NCBI GenBank assembly: GCA_029881995.1
Contig: JAOULO010000003.1
Span: 1 to 64,000, forward strand
Reading direction: 5' to 3'
From: Gammaproteobacteria bacterium
Lineage (GTDB): Bacteria > Pseudomonadota > Gammaproteobacteria > UBA6429 > Thiohalophilaceae
Length of the DNA stretch: 64,000 bases
The notes beneath the pieces are model-generated. The model saw only the letters and a program-made list of their open reading frames with translations. It was not told the DNA's origin and did not search any database. Made by a program: the position numbers and the translations under genes. Below, one piece after another: positions 57,419-64,000 of the stretch (positions are counted from its first letter, which is position 1; every line of letters starts with the position of its first letter).

Positions 57419-58414
57419 ATGTTAAAGGAATCAAGTTTGTTTAAAAAAATCTTGTTATTTGTCGGCCTGAGTTTGGTTTTAGAAAACTCAGCGCAAGCTG
57501 CTACTAATGAAAACAGTTTTACACCGACGTTGTTGAAAAAACCTATAAAGGAAATTTCACTTGGCAGCTCAACAGATTCAACTGCTTATGCTTCACTCTA
57601 TTCATGCTCGGGGACTTTAGCTGACTGTATGGTAAACATAGCGGATAATACTGCTCTTGCCAGCCTTCTATCAGCTTCAGTAAGCATCTCAGCAGGAACC
57701 TATGATCAAATTAAAATTTCCAGCTGTACGACTGAGGGAGGTTATACCGCTCAAGTACAAGGCCAGGTAACATTAGGAAGTACAACGTACTACACTGCCT
57801 CTGGTGCAGACCCGCTTACCACCAGCGTGGGAAGTCTTGGACCAGTCACCCTGTCATACTCTGGTTGTGTGAGCACATATAAATTACCAACTCCAGTTGT
57901 TGTTACTGCTGGTAGCACTGTTCATGTCAGCCTATACATCAACCTGGTAAATATAACCTGGGCAAAGCTTGGCACAAAAACCATCCCTAGTGGCTGTACA
58001 GAAAATACAGGTAAAACTATGTCAGTCTGCTCTGCATATCCTGACGTTGTTCCTTATGTTGGGACAACCACACCAACAGTCGAAATCTATCACCTTAAAG
58101 CCAATGGGGGTGGTGCTGGAACTGAGGGCGGCCAAATTCTGTTACTGTTTGATGCTAGCGATAATATCCTTGGTGGATTTAGTCGTAGGCTATTCAGTCA
58201 AAACTCTGTTGCGCTTAGCCAGTTTGATACACCACTCAAGACATTTACAAAAAATGGTGATGGTATCACCTATACTATTGAAAACTATGGAAGCAGCACG
58301 ACAACTTACTATTGGCGCACTACAGATTTTCAACGCACCACAGGAACAACCAGTAACATAACCTTTACACTAGGTAGTGGTGGGACTGTCAGTTACGACA
58401 GCACTAAACAATAA
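57419..58414 (+). CDS. Secreted protein, unknown function
   Basis: A 331-residue protein with a Sec signal peptide (KILLFVGLSLVLENSAQAA) and a Thr/Ser/Gly-rich, beta-type mature region. It contains six or more cysteines in pairs (SCSGTLADC, SSCTTEGG, SGCVST, SGCTENTGK), likely disulfides in the periplasm or outside the cell. AAGGAG precedes the ATG. I recognise no domain. Composition is similar in style to the 809-residue lipoprotein at 18.2 kb but I see no alignable segment. Confidence 0.75.
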   Translation: MLKESSLFKKILLFVGLSLVLENSAQAATNENSFTPTLLKKPIKEISLGSSTDSTAYASLYSCSGTLADCMVNIADNTALASLLSASVSISAGTYDQIKISSCTTEGGYTAQVQGQVTLGSTTYYTASGADPLTTSVGSLGPVTLSYSGCVSTYKLPTPVVVTAGSTVHVSLYINLVNITWAKLGTKTIPSGCTENTGKTMSVCSAYPDVVPYVGTTTPTVEIYHLKANGGGAGTEGGQILLLFDASDNILGGFSRRLFSQNSVALSQFDTPLKTFTKNGDGITYTIENYGSSTTTYYWRTTDFQRTTGTTSNITFTLGSGGTVSYDSTKQ

Positions 58415-58433
58415 TCAAACAACGAAACCAAAA

Positions 58434-58470
58434 GGAGAAAACAGGCGTAATAGTCTGTTTTCTCCCTTAA
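58434..58470 (+). terminator. Probable terminator after the secreted-protein gene
   Basis: GGAGAAAACAG pairs perfectly over 11 bp with CTGTTTTCTCC (loop of 10), followed by CTTAATT. The T tract is short, so efficiency is uncertain. Confidence 0.55.
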
Positions 58471-58749
58471 TTCATCCCAGCAAGTTGTAAAATACTATCA
58501 CTAACCCTTCATTGGCTCTTAAAACACGATTTAGGTGGTGCAGGATAAGCAACAGTTTCAACAATTAATTAATAAGACTGCGAATATTGCCTCATGCCAT
58601 ATTCGCACCCCTCCGCAAAAATAGCTCATATTTTTCTTGACCTGGAGTCAACTCCAGATAATACAATTCCTGCCGATATATCCACACATGAATTGAACCA
58701 AACACCTGTCTGAGGTTCAAACCCGTAGTCATTAAAGCAGGATAACTAC
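58471..58749. other. Regulatory gap before the metal operon
   Basis: No gene is visible. Besides the MerR-type promoter (58637-58667) it contains an 8-bp inverted repeat GCGAATAT/ATATTCGC at 58580-58606 with an 11-base loop, of unknown meaning. Confidence 0.5.
58637..58667 (+). promoter_or_regulatory. MerR-family regulated promoter of the metal operon
   Basis: -35 TTGACC (58637-58642) and -10 TACAAT (58662-58667) are separated by 19 bp, longer than the optimal 17. The spacer holds a perfect dyad CTGGAGT-CA-ACTCCAG (58642-58657). This overlong spacer with central dyad is the signature of promoters distorted and activated by MerR-family metal sensors. The dyad resembles CueR/PbrR-type operators. 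Confidence 0.85.
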
Positions 58750-59040
58750 ATGAAAAAATTGATATTTATATTTCTTCTGGCCCTGGGTGGCCCACTAAGT
58801 GCTGTTGCTGACTCCAGTTATGTCATCAAAATTGATGGTATGACCTGTAAATTCTGTGCCCATAACGTCAAGAAACACCTCAAAAAACTCGATGGTGTGG
58901 AAGAGGTCAAGGTCGACCAGGACAAGGGACTGGCTTCCCTGACGGTCATTCCAGGAACTCAGCTCACAGATGCAAAACTCAAGGCTGTAATAGCCAAGGC
59001 CGGTTATAACTATCGTGGTATCCAGACACGGCCGGAATAA
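58750..59040 (+). CDS. Periplasmic MerP-like heavy-metal-associated protein
   Basis: A 96-residue protein with a signal peptide (cleavage near AVADS) and one HMA domain carrying the metal-binding GMTCKFC motif. Fold and length resemble MerP, which captures Hg(II) in the periplasm, but other thiophilic metals are possible. It is the first gene of the operon, 82 bp after the predicted -10. Confidence 0.88.
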   Translation: MKKLIFIFLLALGGPLSAVADSSYVIKIDGMTCKFCAHNVKKHLKKLDGVEEVKVDQDKGLASLTVIPGTQLTDAKLKAVIAKAGYNYRGIQTRPE

Positions 59041-59044
59041 AGAC

Positions 59045-59440
59045 ATGCCTCTACAGGAAACACAGAAACGTAACAACCTCGCCTGGCTGGCTCTGTTTAC
59101 TTCCATGACTACCCTGGTCTGTTGCGCCCTTCCCATTCTGCTAGTCAGCCTGGGTCTGGGTGCCACCTATGCGGCCATGACGGACAGTGCACCCTGGTTG
59201 ATCACCCTAGGTAAATACAAGGCAGTCACCTTTTTTGTTGCAGGTATTTTAATCTCAGGGGCGGCATGGTTTACCTGGCGACCCGGTCGTGCCTGTCCAA
59301 CAGACCCGATTCTGGCAGCTCAATGCCAGCGAGTTGATAAATGGAACAAGCGAGCACTGGTACTGGCAATTTCTGCCTGGCTTATCGGCTTCTTTGCCGC
59401 TTATCTCGCCTTTCCGCTTCAGGTATGGCTGGAAAATTAG
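59045..59440 (+). CDS. MerT-like inner-membrane metal transporter
   Basis: A 131-residue protein with three transmembrane helices. The first contains a vicinal Cys pair (TLVCCALPILLV), as in MerT, and the loop after the second holds further cysteines (GRACPTDP and AAQCQR), also as in MerT. It would take the metal from the MerP-like protein across the membrane. The start at 59045 is 4 bp after the previous stop. The longer reading from 59015 overlaps the upstream gene. Confidence 0.8.
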   Translation: MPLQETQKRNNLAWLALFTSMTTLVCCALPILLVSLGLGATYAAMTDSAPWLITLGKYKAVTFFVAGILISGAAWFTWRPGRACPTDPILAAQCQRVDKWNKRALVLAISAWLIGFFAAYLAFPLQVWLEN

Positions 59441-59450
59441 GAGTATTCAA

Positions 59451-59708
59451 ATGGTAAAAGTAGAAGTTTTTTCTTCTCCCGGCTGTGGTAAATGTGGCCA
59501 TGCTAAGGCCGTATTACAAAAGATTGCAGAAGAAATGGGGACCGATCGCATTCAGTGGCGAGAAGTCAATGTTCTGGATGATCTAGATTATGCCGTCAGT
59601 ATCGGCGTGTTATCCACACCTGCCATTGCCATCGATGGTGAACTGACCTTTGCCAGTCTGCCATCGGCAAAAAAACTGCGCCAGGAACTGGAAACAAGGC
59701 TGGGTTAA
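59451..59708 (+). CDS. Small thioredoxin/glutaredoxin-like protein with CGKC site
   Basis: An 85-residue thioredoxin-fold protein: VEVFSSPGCGKCGHAKAVLQ holds the redox CxxC, and the cis-Pro loop is VLSTPAIAID. There is no signal peptide, so it is cytoplasmic. It resembles the 'small disulfide-redox' proteins found beside CcdA-like permeases. AGGAG lies just upstream, and the next gene starts 3 bp later. It probably reduces or carries metal-bound thiols. Confidence 0.88.
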   Translation: MVKVEVFSSPGCGKCGHAKAVLQKIAEEMGTDRIQWREVNVLDDLDYAVSIGVLSTPAIAIDGELTFASLPSAKKLRQELETRLG

Positions 59709-59711
59709 ATA

Positions 59712-61016
59712 ATGGAAAGCACTCTTTATCTTATTATCTTCGTACTTGGGCTACTGGCCTTTTTTGAACCCTGTACGATTGCAACCCACACCCTGTTTAT
59801 TGCCCGTACCCATAAGCAAACTAACAATCAGATATTCTCCAGATTACTGGTAGTCTGGCTGGCAAGGAGTCTGTTATTTTGCAGCATTCTTGCCCTTGCT
59901 GTAATTTTCATACCGACACCAGTGTGGCCGACGAGTACTTTCAGCGTGATACTCGTTATGATGGCCTTATTGTATCTGGTATCTCGCTTTACCTATATAC
60001 CAGTTCCTCACCTGAATTTTTATCGGCTACTACCGTTTACCGATGCCTTACCAGATCCAGTCAAGCTTGGTCTTTCATTACCGGCCTGTACCATCCCTTT
60101 GTTTGTTGTCATTACTGGTCTAAACCTGCAGTACGATAATTTAATCATTGCCCTAATCAGCGGTTTAACATTTGCGACAGGCTTTTCTGCACCGCTAGTA
60201 ATTGTCACCCTAAAAGGTATTAATGAAAATGTGCAGGATTTCCTGCAACATGCTGCGAAAGGAAGCCCCTACTTAACTGCGATATTATTAATTGGTGGCG
60301 CTCTTTATATACTACTACCCGGAATTGATCTCAGTAGTAAAGCACTTAAAATCAGTCTGGAACATGCAAGCTGGACAGGGATTGGTCTTTCCTTTCTGGC
60401 CGGCTTTGTTTTCAGCTTTAATCCTGTTTCATTCGCCTCTATTCCAGTGATGCTGGCTTATGTAACCAAGGCCCACGAAGAACGCCGCGCCATTTTGATG
60501 GGAAGCGCCTTTGTGCTTGGAATGATTACCACCCATGTTGTGCTAGGAGTTGCTGCGGCAATAAGTGGGGATGGAATCAAATCTGTCCTGGGGCGTGAGT
60601 GGAGTCTGTTATTGGGGCCTGTATTAATTATTCTTGGCCTCATCTGGACAGGTTGGTTGAAGATTCGTCTACCCTGGTTTGGTATGCGCGCCAGAAAGGT
60701 CAGTGGAATCGGTGGGGCCTTTTTACTGGCGATCCCTTTTTCAGTAGCGGTGTGCCCCTTCTGCACCCCCGCCCTGCTGGTCACACTCACCGCCAGTGCC
60801 GCAATAGGATCTATTTCATTTGGTTTTGCATTGCTACTGGCCTTTGCATTAGGCCGCAGCATCCCCATTATCCTGGGTGCCTGGAGCATGGGCTGGCTGG
60901 AATCACTTAAGATTTTATCCCGCTACCAGAAAATTTTTGAAATCATTGCCGGTATTGTTTTGATACTGGTAGGGCTATATTTACTAAACGAATATTTCTT
61001 TATCATCGAAATATAA
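59712..61016 (+). CDS. Double-length CcdA/DsbD-like membrane protein
   Basis: A 434-residue membrane protein with about twelve transmembrane helices in two CcdA-like halves. Half 1 (about 1-210) has FFEPCTIATHTL and LPACTIPLFVVI, each with a Pro-linked cysteine, as in CcdA. Half 2 (about 230-430) has FSFNPVSFASIP, where the expected Cys is Asn, and VAVCPFCTPALLVTL with a CPFC site. CcdA-family proteins move reducing equivalents across the membrane. Context suggests supplying thiols for metal handling or transporting a thiol-metal adduct. Confidence 0.8.
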   Translation: MESTLYLIIFVLGLLAFFEPCTIATHTLFIARTHKQTNNQIFSRLLVVWLARSLLFCSILALAVIFIPTPVWPTSTFSVILVMMALLYLVSRFTYIPVPHLNFYRLLPFTDALPDPVKLGLSLPACTIPLFVVITGLNLQYDNLIIALISGLTFATGFSAPLVIVTLKGINENVQDFLQHAAKGSPYLTAILLIGGALYILLPGIDLSSKALKISLEHASWTGIGLSFLAGFVFSFNPVSFASIPVMLAYVTKAHEERRAILMGSAFVLGMITTHVVLGVAAAISGDGIKSVLGREWSLLLGPVLIILGLIWTGWLKIRLPWFGMRARKVSGIGGAFLLAIPFSVAVCPFCTPALLVTLTASAAIGSISFGFALLLAFALGRSIPIILGAWSMGWLESLKILSRYQKIFEIIAGIVLILVGLYLLNEYFFIIEI

Positions 61017-61028
61017 AAGGAGTTAAGT

Positions 61029-61457
61029 ATGGGCGCATGTTGTAATACCCAAACCTCTCAGGGCACAGCACCAAAGGCAGTTTGCCCTGCAAACGGCAAA
61101 ACATACAAACGGGTCTCCAGAGAAACCATTCTCCATCACCTCAATAAACCCTGGCAGGTCGATTTACCTGAGCAGGAATATTATTTTTGCGATAGTAAGG
61201 ATTGTGATGTTGTTTACTATGGTGAAGACCAGCGTATGTTCACTCAGCTCGATTTAAGAACCACGGTCGGTCAAAAATCAGAAAATCTGTTGCGTCCCGT
61301 TTGCTATTGTTTTGATGTAACACAGATTGACCTGGAAACACGGGACACAGCAAAAGACTTTATTATTCAACAAACCATGAATGGAACCTGCCACTGCCAG
61401 ATACGCAATCCATCTGGCCGCTGTTGTCTAAAGGACATTCCTAAAGAAACACCATGA
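61029..61457 (+). CDS. CopZ/BFD-type iron-sulfur metallochaperone-like protein
   Basis: A 142-residue cytoplasmic protein with 13 cysteines. The N-terminus MGACCNTQ is followed by VCPANGKTYKRVSRETI, a zinc-finger-like part (YYFCDSKDCDVVYYGEDQ) and a BFD-like [2Fe-2S] part with VCYCFDVT and CHCQIRNPSGRCC. The arrangement resembles the N-terminal domain of Archaeoglobus CopZ. It lacks the HMA domain of full CopZ. AGGAG is upstream, and the stop overlaps the merR-like start. Confidence 0.8.
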   Translation: MGACCNTQTSQGTAPKAVCPANGKTYKRVSRETILHHLNKPWQVDLPEQEYYFCDSKDCDVVYYGEDQRMFTQLDLRTTVGQKSENLLRPVCYCFDVTQIDLETRDTAKDFIIQQTMNGTCHCQIRNPSGRCCLKDIPKETP

Positions 61458-61867
61458 AGACCCAGCCTATTTATAAGATTGGGGATGTCGCGAATCTAAG
61501 CGGTCTGAGTGTTGATACTCTTCGTTATTATGAAAAGATTGGACTGTTAAAAAATATCTTTCGTAATGAGAGTGGCATCAGGCTCTATAGTGATAAAGAT
61601 ATTTCCCAGCTAAATTTTATCAAACGTGCCCAACGCATGAATTTTAGCCTGGAAGAGATTCGTGATCTATTAGAAATGCGCACCAATCCACAAAAGGCCT
61701 GTGTTGAGGTACGTGAACTAACAGCGAATAAACTGCAGGAAGTTGAAGCCAGTCTGGATGAACTCAATACCTTGCGTAATGAACTGCAATTACTACTCAA
61801 TCTCTGTCAGGCATCAGAGAACGGTTGTCCAATTATCGAAAACCTGGATGATATTAAACATGATTAA
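61454..61867 (+). CDS. MerR-family heavy-metal-responsive regulator
   Basis: A 137-residue MerR-family protein with N-terminal winged HTH (YKIGDVANLSGLSVDTLRYY) and a dimerisation helix. Three cysteines, C83, C118 and C125, are candidate metal ligands. The spacing 35 then 7 fits, from memory, the Cd(II)-responsive CadR pattern (77-112-119). MerR has 82-117-126 and ZntR a wider last gap. The target is probably the 19-bp-spacer promoter at 58637. The gene is last in the operon, giving autoregulation. It overlaps the previous gene by 4 bp. Confidence 0.92.
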   Translation: MKTQPIYKIGDVANLSGLSVDTLRYYEKIGLLKNIFRNESGIRLYSDKDISQLNFIKRAQRMNFSLEEIRDLLEMRTNPQKACVEVRELTANKLQEVEASLDELNTLRNELQLLLNLCQASENGCPIIENLDDIKHD

Positions 61868-61875
61868 CATGTACC

Positions 61876-62775
61876 CTAGATATAGTGGTCAATCAACAAT
61901 ACACTGAACAGCAACATCAAATAAATAATAGAATAACCAAAGGTCTTAATTGCAATCTTTTCATCTTTCCCAGACTGCAATCGAATTGCATAACTTAGAA
62001 AAACTCCACCCAGGATCATGGCACCAATAAAATAAAACATACCACTCATCCCAGTCACAAAAGGTAGTGCGGTAATTGCCACAAGAATTATCGTATATAA
62101 AAGTGTATGTAGACGTGTGTACTCGATTCCATGAGTCACCGGTAACATGGGAATATCCACCTTGGCATATTCATCACGCCTGTGAATAGCCAGCGCCCAA
62201 AAATGGGGAGGTGTCCATGCAAAAATAATCAGGAACAGTAACAGGCTATTCGGATCAACAGTACCAGTCACCGCTGTCCAACCCAATACCGGTGGTGCCG
62301 CGCCGGCAGCACCACCAATCACGATATTTTGTGGTGTCGCCCGTTTAAGATACAGAGTATATATAAAGGCATATCCAACCAGTGAGGCAAACGTCAACAC
62401 AGCCGTCAGGGTATTCACAAAATAAACCAGGATACCCATCCCAAGTGCGCCAATCACAAATGCAAAGATAATGGCCTGTTTATTGGTTAAATTTCCAGTT
62501 GGTATTGGTCTTTTGCTAGTCCGACGCATATCTGCATCAATTTTCTGATCAACCACCTGGTTGATCGCGGCTGCTGAGGCAGAAGCCAGGGCAATACCCA
62601 GTGAACCGAAGATGAGTGGCTTGAGTGGAACCATACCGGGCACCGCCAGGAACATCCCGATGATGGCAGTAAACACCAATAGTGCAACAACACGTGGTTT
62701 GGTCAACTCATAGTAATCACGCCAGTGTATCCCGATACTCTGAATAAAGGGTGTATGTTTAATTGTTTCAGGCAT
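61876..62775 (-). CDS. ctaB: Protoheme IX farnesyltransferase (heme O synthase)
   Basis: A 299-residue UbiA-family prenyltransferase (CtaB/CyoE) with about eight membrane helices. It has the Asp-rich site [19 protein letters not shown] and a second motif around [18 protein letters not shown]. It attaches a farnesyl group to heme B to make heme O, which CtaA converts to heme A for aa3 oxidase. It starts 2 bp after ctaA on the minus strand. Confidence 0.97.
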   Translation of the reverse strand: MPETIKHTPFIQSIGIHWRDYYELTKPRVVALLVFTAIIGMFLAVPGMVPLKPLIFGSLGIALASASAAAINQVVDQKIDADMRRTSKRPIPTGNLTNKQAIIFAFVIGALGMGILVYFVNTLTAVLTFASLVGYAFIYTLYLKRATPQNIVIGGAAGAAPPVLGWTAVTGTVDPNSLLLFLIIFAWTPPHFWALAIHRRDEYAKVDIPMLPVTHGIEYTRLHTLLYTIILVAITALPFVTGMSGMFYFIGAMILGGVFLSYAIRLQSGKDEKIAIKTFGYSIIYLMLLFSVLLIDHYI

Positions 62776-62777
62776 TT

Positions 62778-63797
62778 TTAAAGGGCCTCCCCTTTTGGTC
62801 GGATAGCATGATTAATGGCTACCATAACGAGTAATAACAAGGCACCCACCGCATTATGTGCAACAGCAATGGCCATTGGTAAAGAGAAAATTATATTTGA
62901 TACCCCAAGCATGATTTGAATGACCAGCACGACAAGTAATGCTGTACCCAACTTACCCAGGCACTTACTGTCAGGAAAATCAATCAGCTTGAAAGCAAGG
63001 AACACAAGAATCAAAGTAGTTATGACTGCACCAATACGATGGGCCATTTGTATCGCAATACGTGCATCATTTTGTAATACACCAAATTCAAAATTCATTT
63101 CGGTGCCACGCCACATGACAAAACCTTCCTTGAAGTCCATTACTGGCCACCATTTTGCCTGACACATTGGGAAGTCATCACCACAGGCAAGGGCAGCATA
63201 ATTGGCACTGGTCCAACCGCCTAACATAATTTGCAGAATAACAACCACAAGGGCCAACAGGGCAAGTAAATGCAATCTATTTAAGCGGGTTAAATCAAGC
63301 CTTTTCTCGGATAATGCACCTGTTCCCCTTAAACTGATCCAGAAAAGTAATGAAAGTGTTGTTAAGCCACCCATCAAATGGGCCATTACAATAGTCGGGT
63401 TGAGTTTTATCGTTACAGTCCACATCCCCAACAATGCCTGGAATATGATTATAAATGTAAGTGCGATGGGTACGGCAAGCTGTTGATTCGGATCCCGGCG
63501 GTTGCGAATGGCAATAATAGCAAGAGCAAAAACCAGTAAACCCAGGGTACCCGCAAAATAGCGGTGTATCATTTCTTTCCAGGCCTTGGCAGGTTCAACA
63601 GGACGGTCTGGATAGGCCTGATTTGCTCTGGTAATCTCATGATGCTCTTCAGGTACATCTATATGACCATAACAACCTGGCCAATCAGGACAACCGAGCC
63701 CGGCATCACCCAACCGGGTATATGCTCCCAGAATCACCACTACAACGGCTAGCAATACCGAGATGACTGCCAGTCTGTTAAATAATTTATTATTCAT
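62778..63797 (-). CDS. ctaA: Heme A synthase
   Basis: A 339-residue protein of the COX15/CtaA family with eight predicted helices in two homologous four-helix halves. Heme-ligand histidines lie in [14 protein letters not shown] and [11 protein letters not shown] in the first half and [12 protein letters not shown] and [11 protein letters not shown] in the second. It oxidises heme O to heme A. It belongs to an aa3 oxidase assembly cluster that continues beyond the right edge. Confidence 0.95.
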   Translation of the reverse strand: MNNKLFNRLAVISVLLAVVVVILGAYTRLGDAGLGCPDWPGCYGHIDVPEEHHEITRANQAYPDRPVEPAKAWKEMIHRYFAGTLGLLVFALAIIAIRNRRDPNQQLAVPIALTFIIIFQALLGMWTVTIKLNPTIVMAHLMGGLTTLSLLFWISLRGTGALSEKRLDLTRLNRLHLLALLALVVVILQIMLGGWTSANYAALACGDDFPMCQAKWWPVMDFKEGFVMWRGTEMNFEFGVLQNDARIAIQMAHRIGAVITTLILVFLAFKLIDFPDSKCLGKLGTALLVVLVIQIMLGVSNIIFSLPMAIAVAHNAVGALLLLVMVAINHAIRPKGEAL

Positions 63798-63801
63798 TAC
63801 A

Positions 63802-64000
63802 TCACCCGATTCGTGAGACCTTCAACAAATGCTCAAGATCCTTGATGATGCCAATCAGTCGAACATCTTTCTTATAACGCATCATCAGGTTCCCCAAAGG
63901 ATCAATTATAAAAATCAAATGGTCATCCCTGATCATGGTGTTAGCGTCGGATTGAAAAAGTTTTATTGTTTTATTCTGGTCCTGCCCTTTAGCTGATAGA
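63802..64000 (-). CDS. Cytochrome oxidase assembly-associated protein, 3' part only
   Basis: The last 65 codons of a gene that begins outside the window. The readable end contains IRDDHLIFIIDPLGNLMMRY and KDLEHLLKVSRIG. This C-terminus matches, from memory, SCO/thioredoxin-like proteins encoded just before ctaA in gammaproteobacterial cox loci. It stops 4 bp before the ctaA start. The absent 5' part prevents a firm call. Confidence 0.65.
   Translation of the reverse strand, partial: LSAKGQDQNKTIKLFQSDANTMIRDDHLIFIIDPLGNLMMRYKKDVRLIGIIKDLEHLLKVSRIG

Overview
The window looks like a chromosomal segment of a gammaproteobacterium. Evidence is the coaBC-dut-algC-argB-slmA order, the M16/M16-rsmD-coaD-ferredoxin block divergent from ftsY-ftsE-ftsX, rpoH after ftsEX, and the napFDAGHBC and ccoNOQP-GHIS clusters. 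A DsrE-family protein and a 2[4Fe-4S] ferredoxin of the Allochromatium type are compatible with a sulfur-oxidiser relative (Chromatiales/Thiotrichales-like), but that placement is inference. No rRNA, tRNA, CRISPR array, prophage or transposase was seen.

Layout. 1-7.5 kb: a coiled-coil secreted protein, then (minus strand) coaBC, dut, algC, argB, slmA, with radC divergent. 7.6-9.4 kb: rpmB-rpmG and an EAL-HDOD protein. 9.4-17.4 kb: an orphan HyuA-type protein, a Gld-like ABC exporter operon (ATPase, permease, GldG-like, DUF4340-like), mutM, lepB and a 52-residue membrane protein. 17.5-20.7 kb: a small unknown protein and an 809-residue unknown lipoprotein. 20.7-28.9 kb: ggt, then the periplasmic nitrate reductase operon napFDAGHBC behind a perfect FNR box. 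29-32.3 kb: an alpha/beta hydrolase and two tandem-duplicated LuxR-type regulators, behind a perfect CRP-type palindrome. 32.6-33.3 kb: a DsrE-family gene and a decayed glutamine amidotransferase. 33.5-42.8 kb: housekeeping genes (ferredoxin, coaD, rsmD, two M16 proteases, ftsY, ftsE, ftsX), a diguanylate cyclase and rpoH. The rpoH promoter is overlaid by a near-perfect CIRCE element. 42.9-47 kb: a glycosyltransferase, a small lipoprotein, and a VWA protein with a coiled-coil membrane partner. 47.2-56 kb: cbb3 oxidase structural and assembly genes. 56-58.4 kb: a DMT permease and two small-cargo secreted proteins. 58.6-61.9 kb: a six-gene thiophilic-metal operon controlled by a MerR-family regulator. 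61.9-64 kb: ctaB, ctaA and the 3' end of an oxidase-assembly gene, pointing to an aa3-type oxidase locus beyond the right edge.

How it works together. Respiratory genes dominate: Nap for nitrate, cbb3 oxidase for low oxygen, and heme A synthesis for an aa3 oxidase. The most unusual locus is at 58.6-61.9 kb. It has MerP-like and MerT-like proteins, a CGKC thioredoxin-like protein, a double-length CcdA-like membrane protein, a CopZ/BFD-type metallochaperone and a MerR-family regulator. They lie behind a promoter with the 19-bp spacer and dyad typical of MerR control, and no mercuric reductase is present. The second notable signal is CIRCE on rpoH, which would put the heat-shock sigma factor under HrcA.
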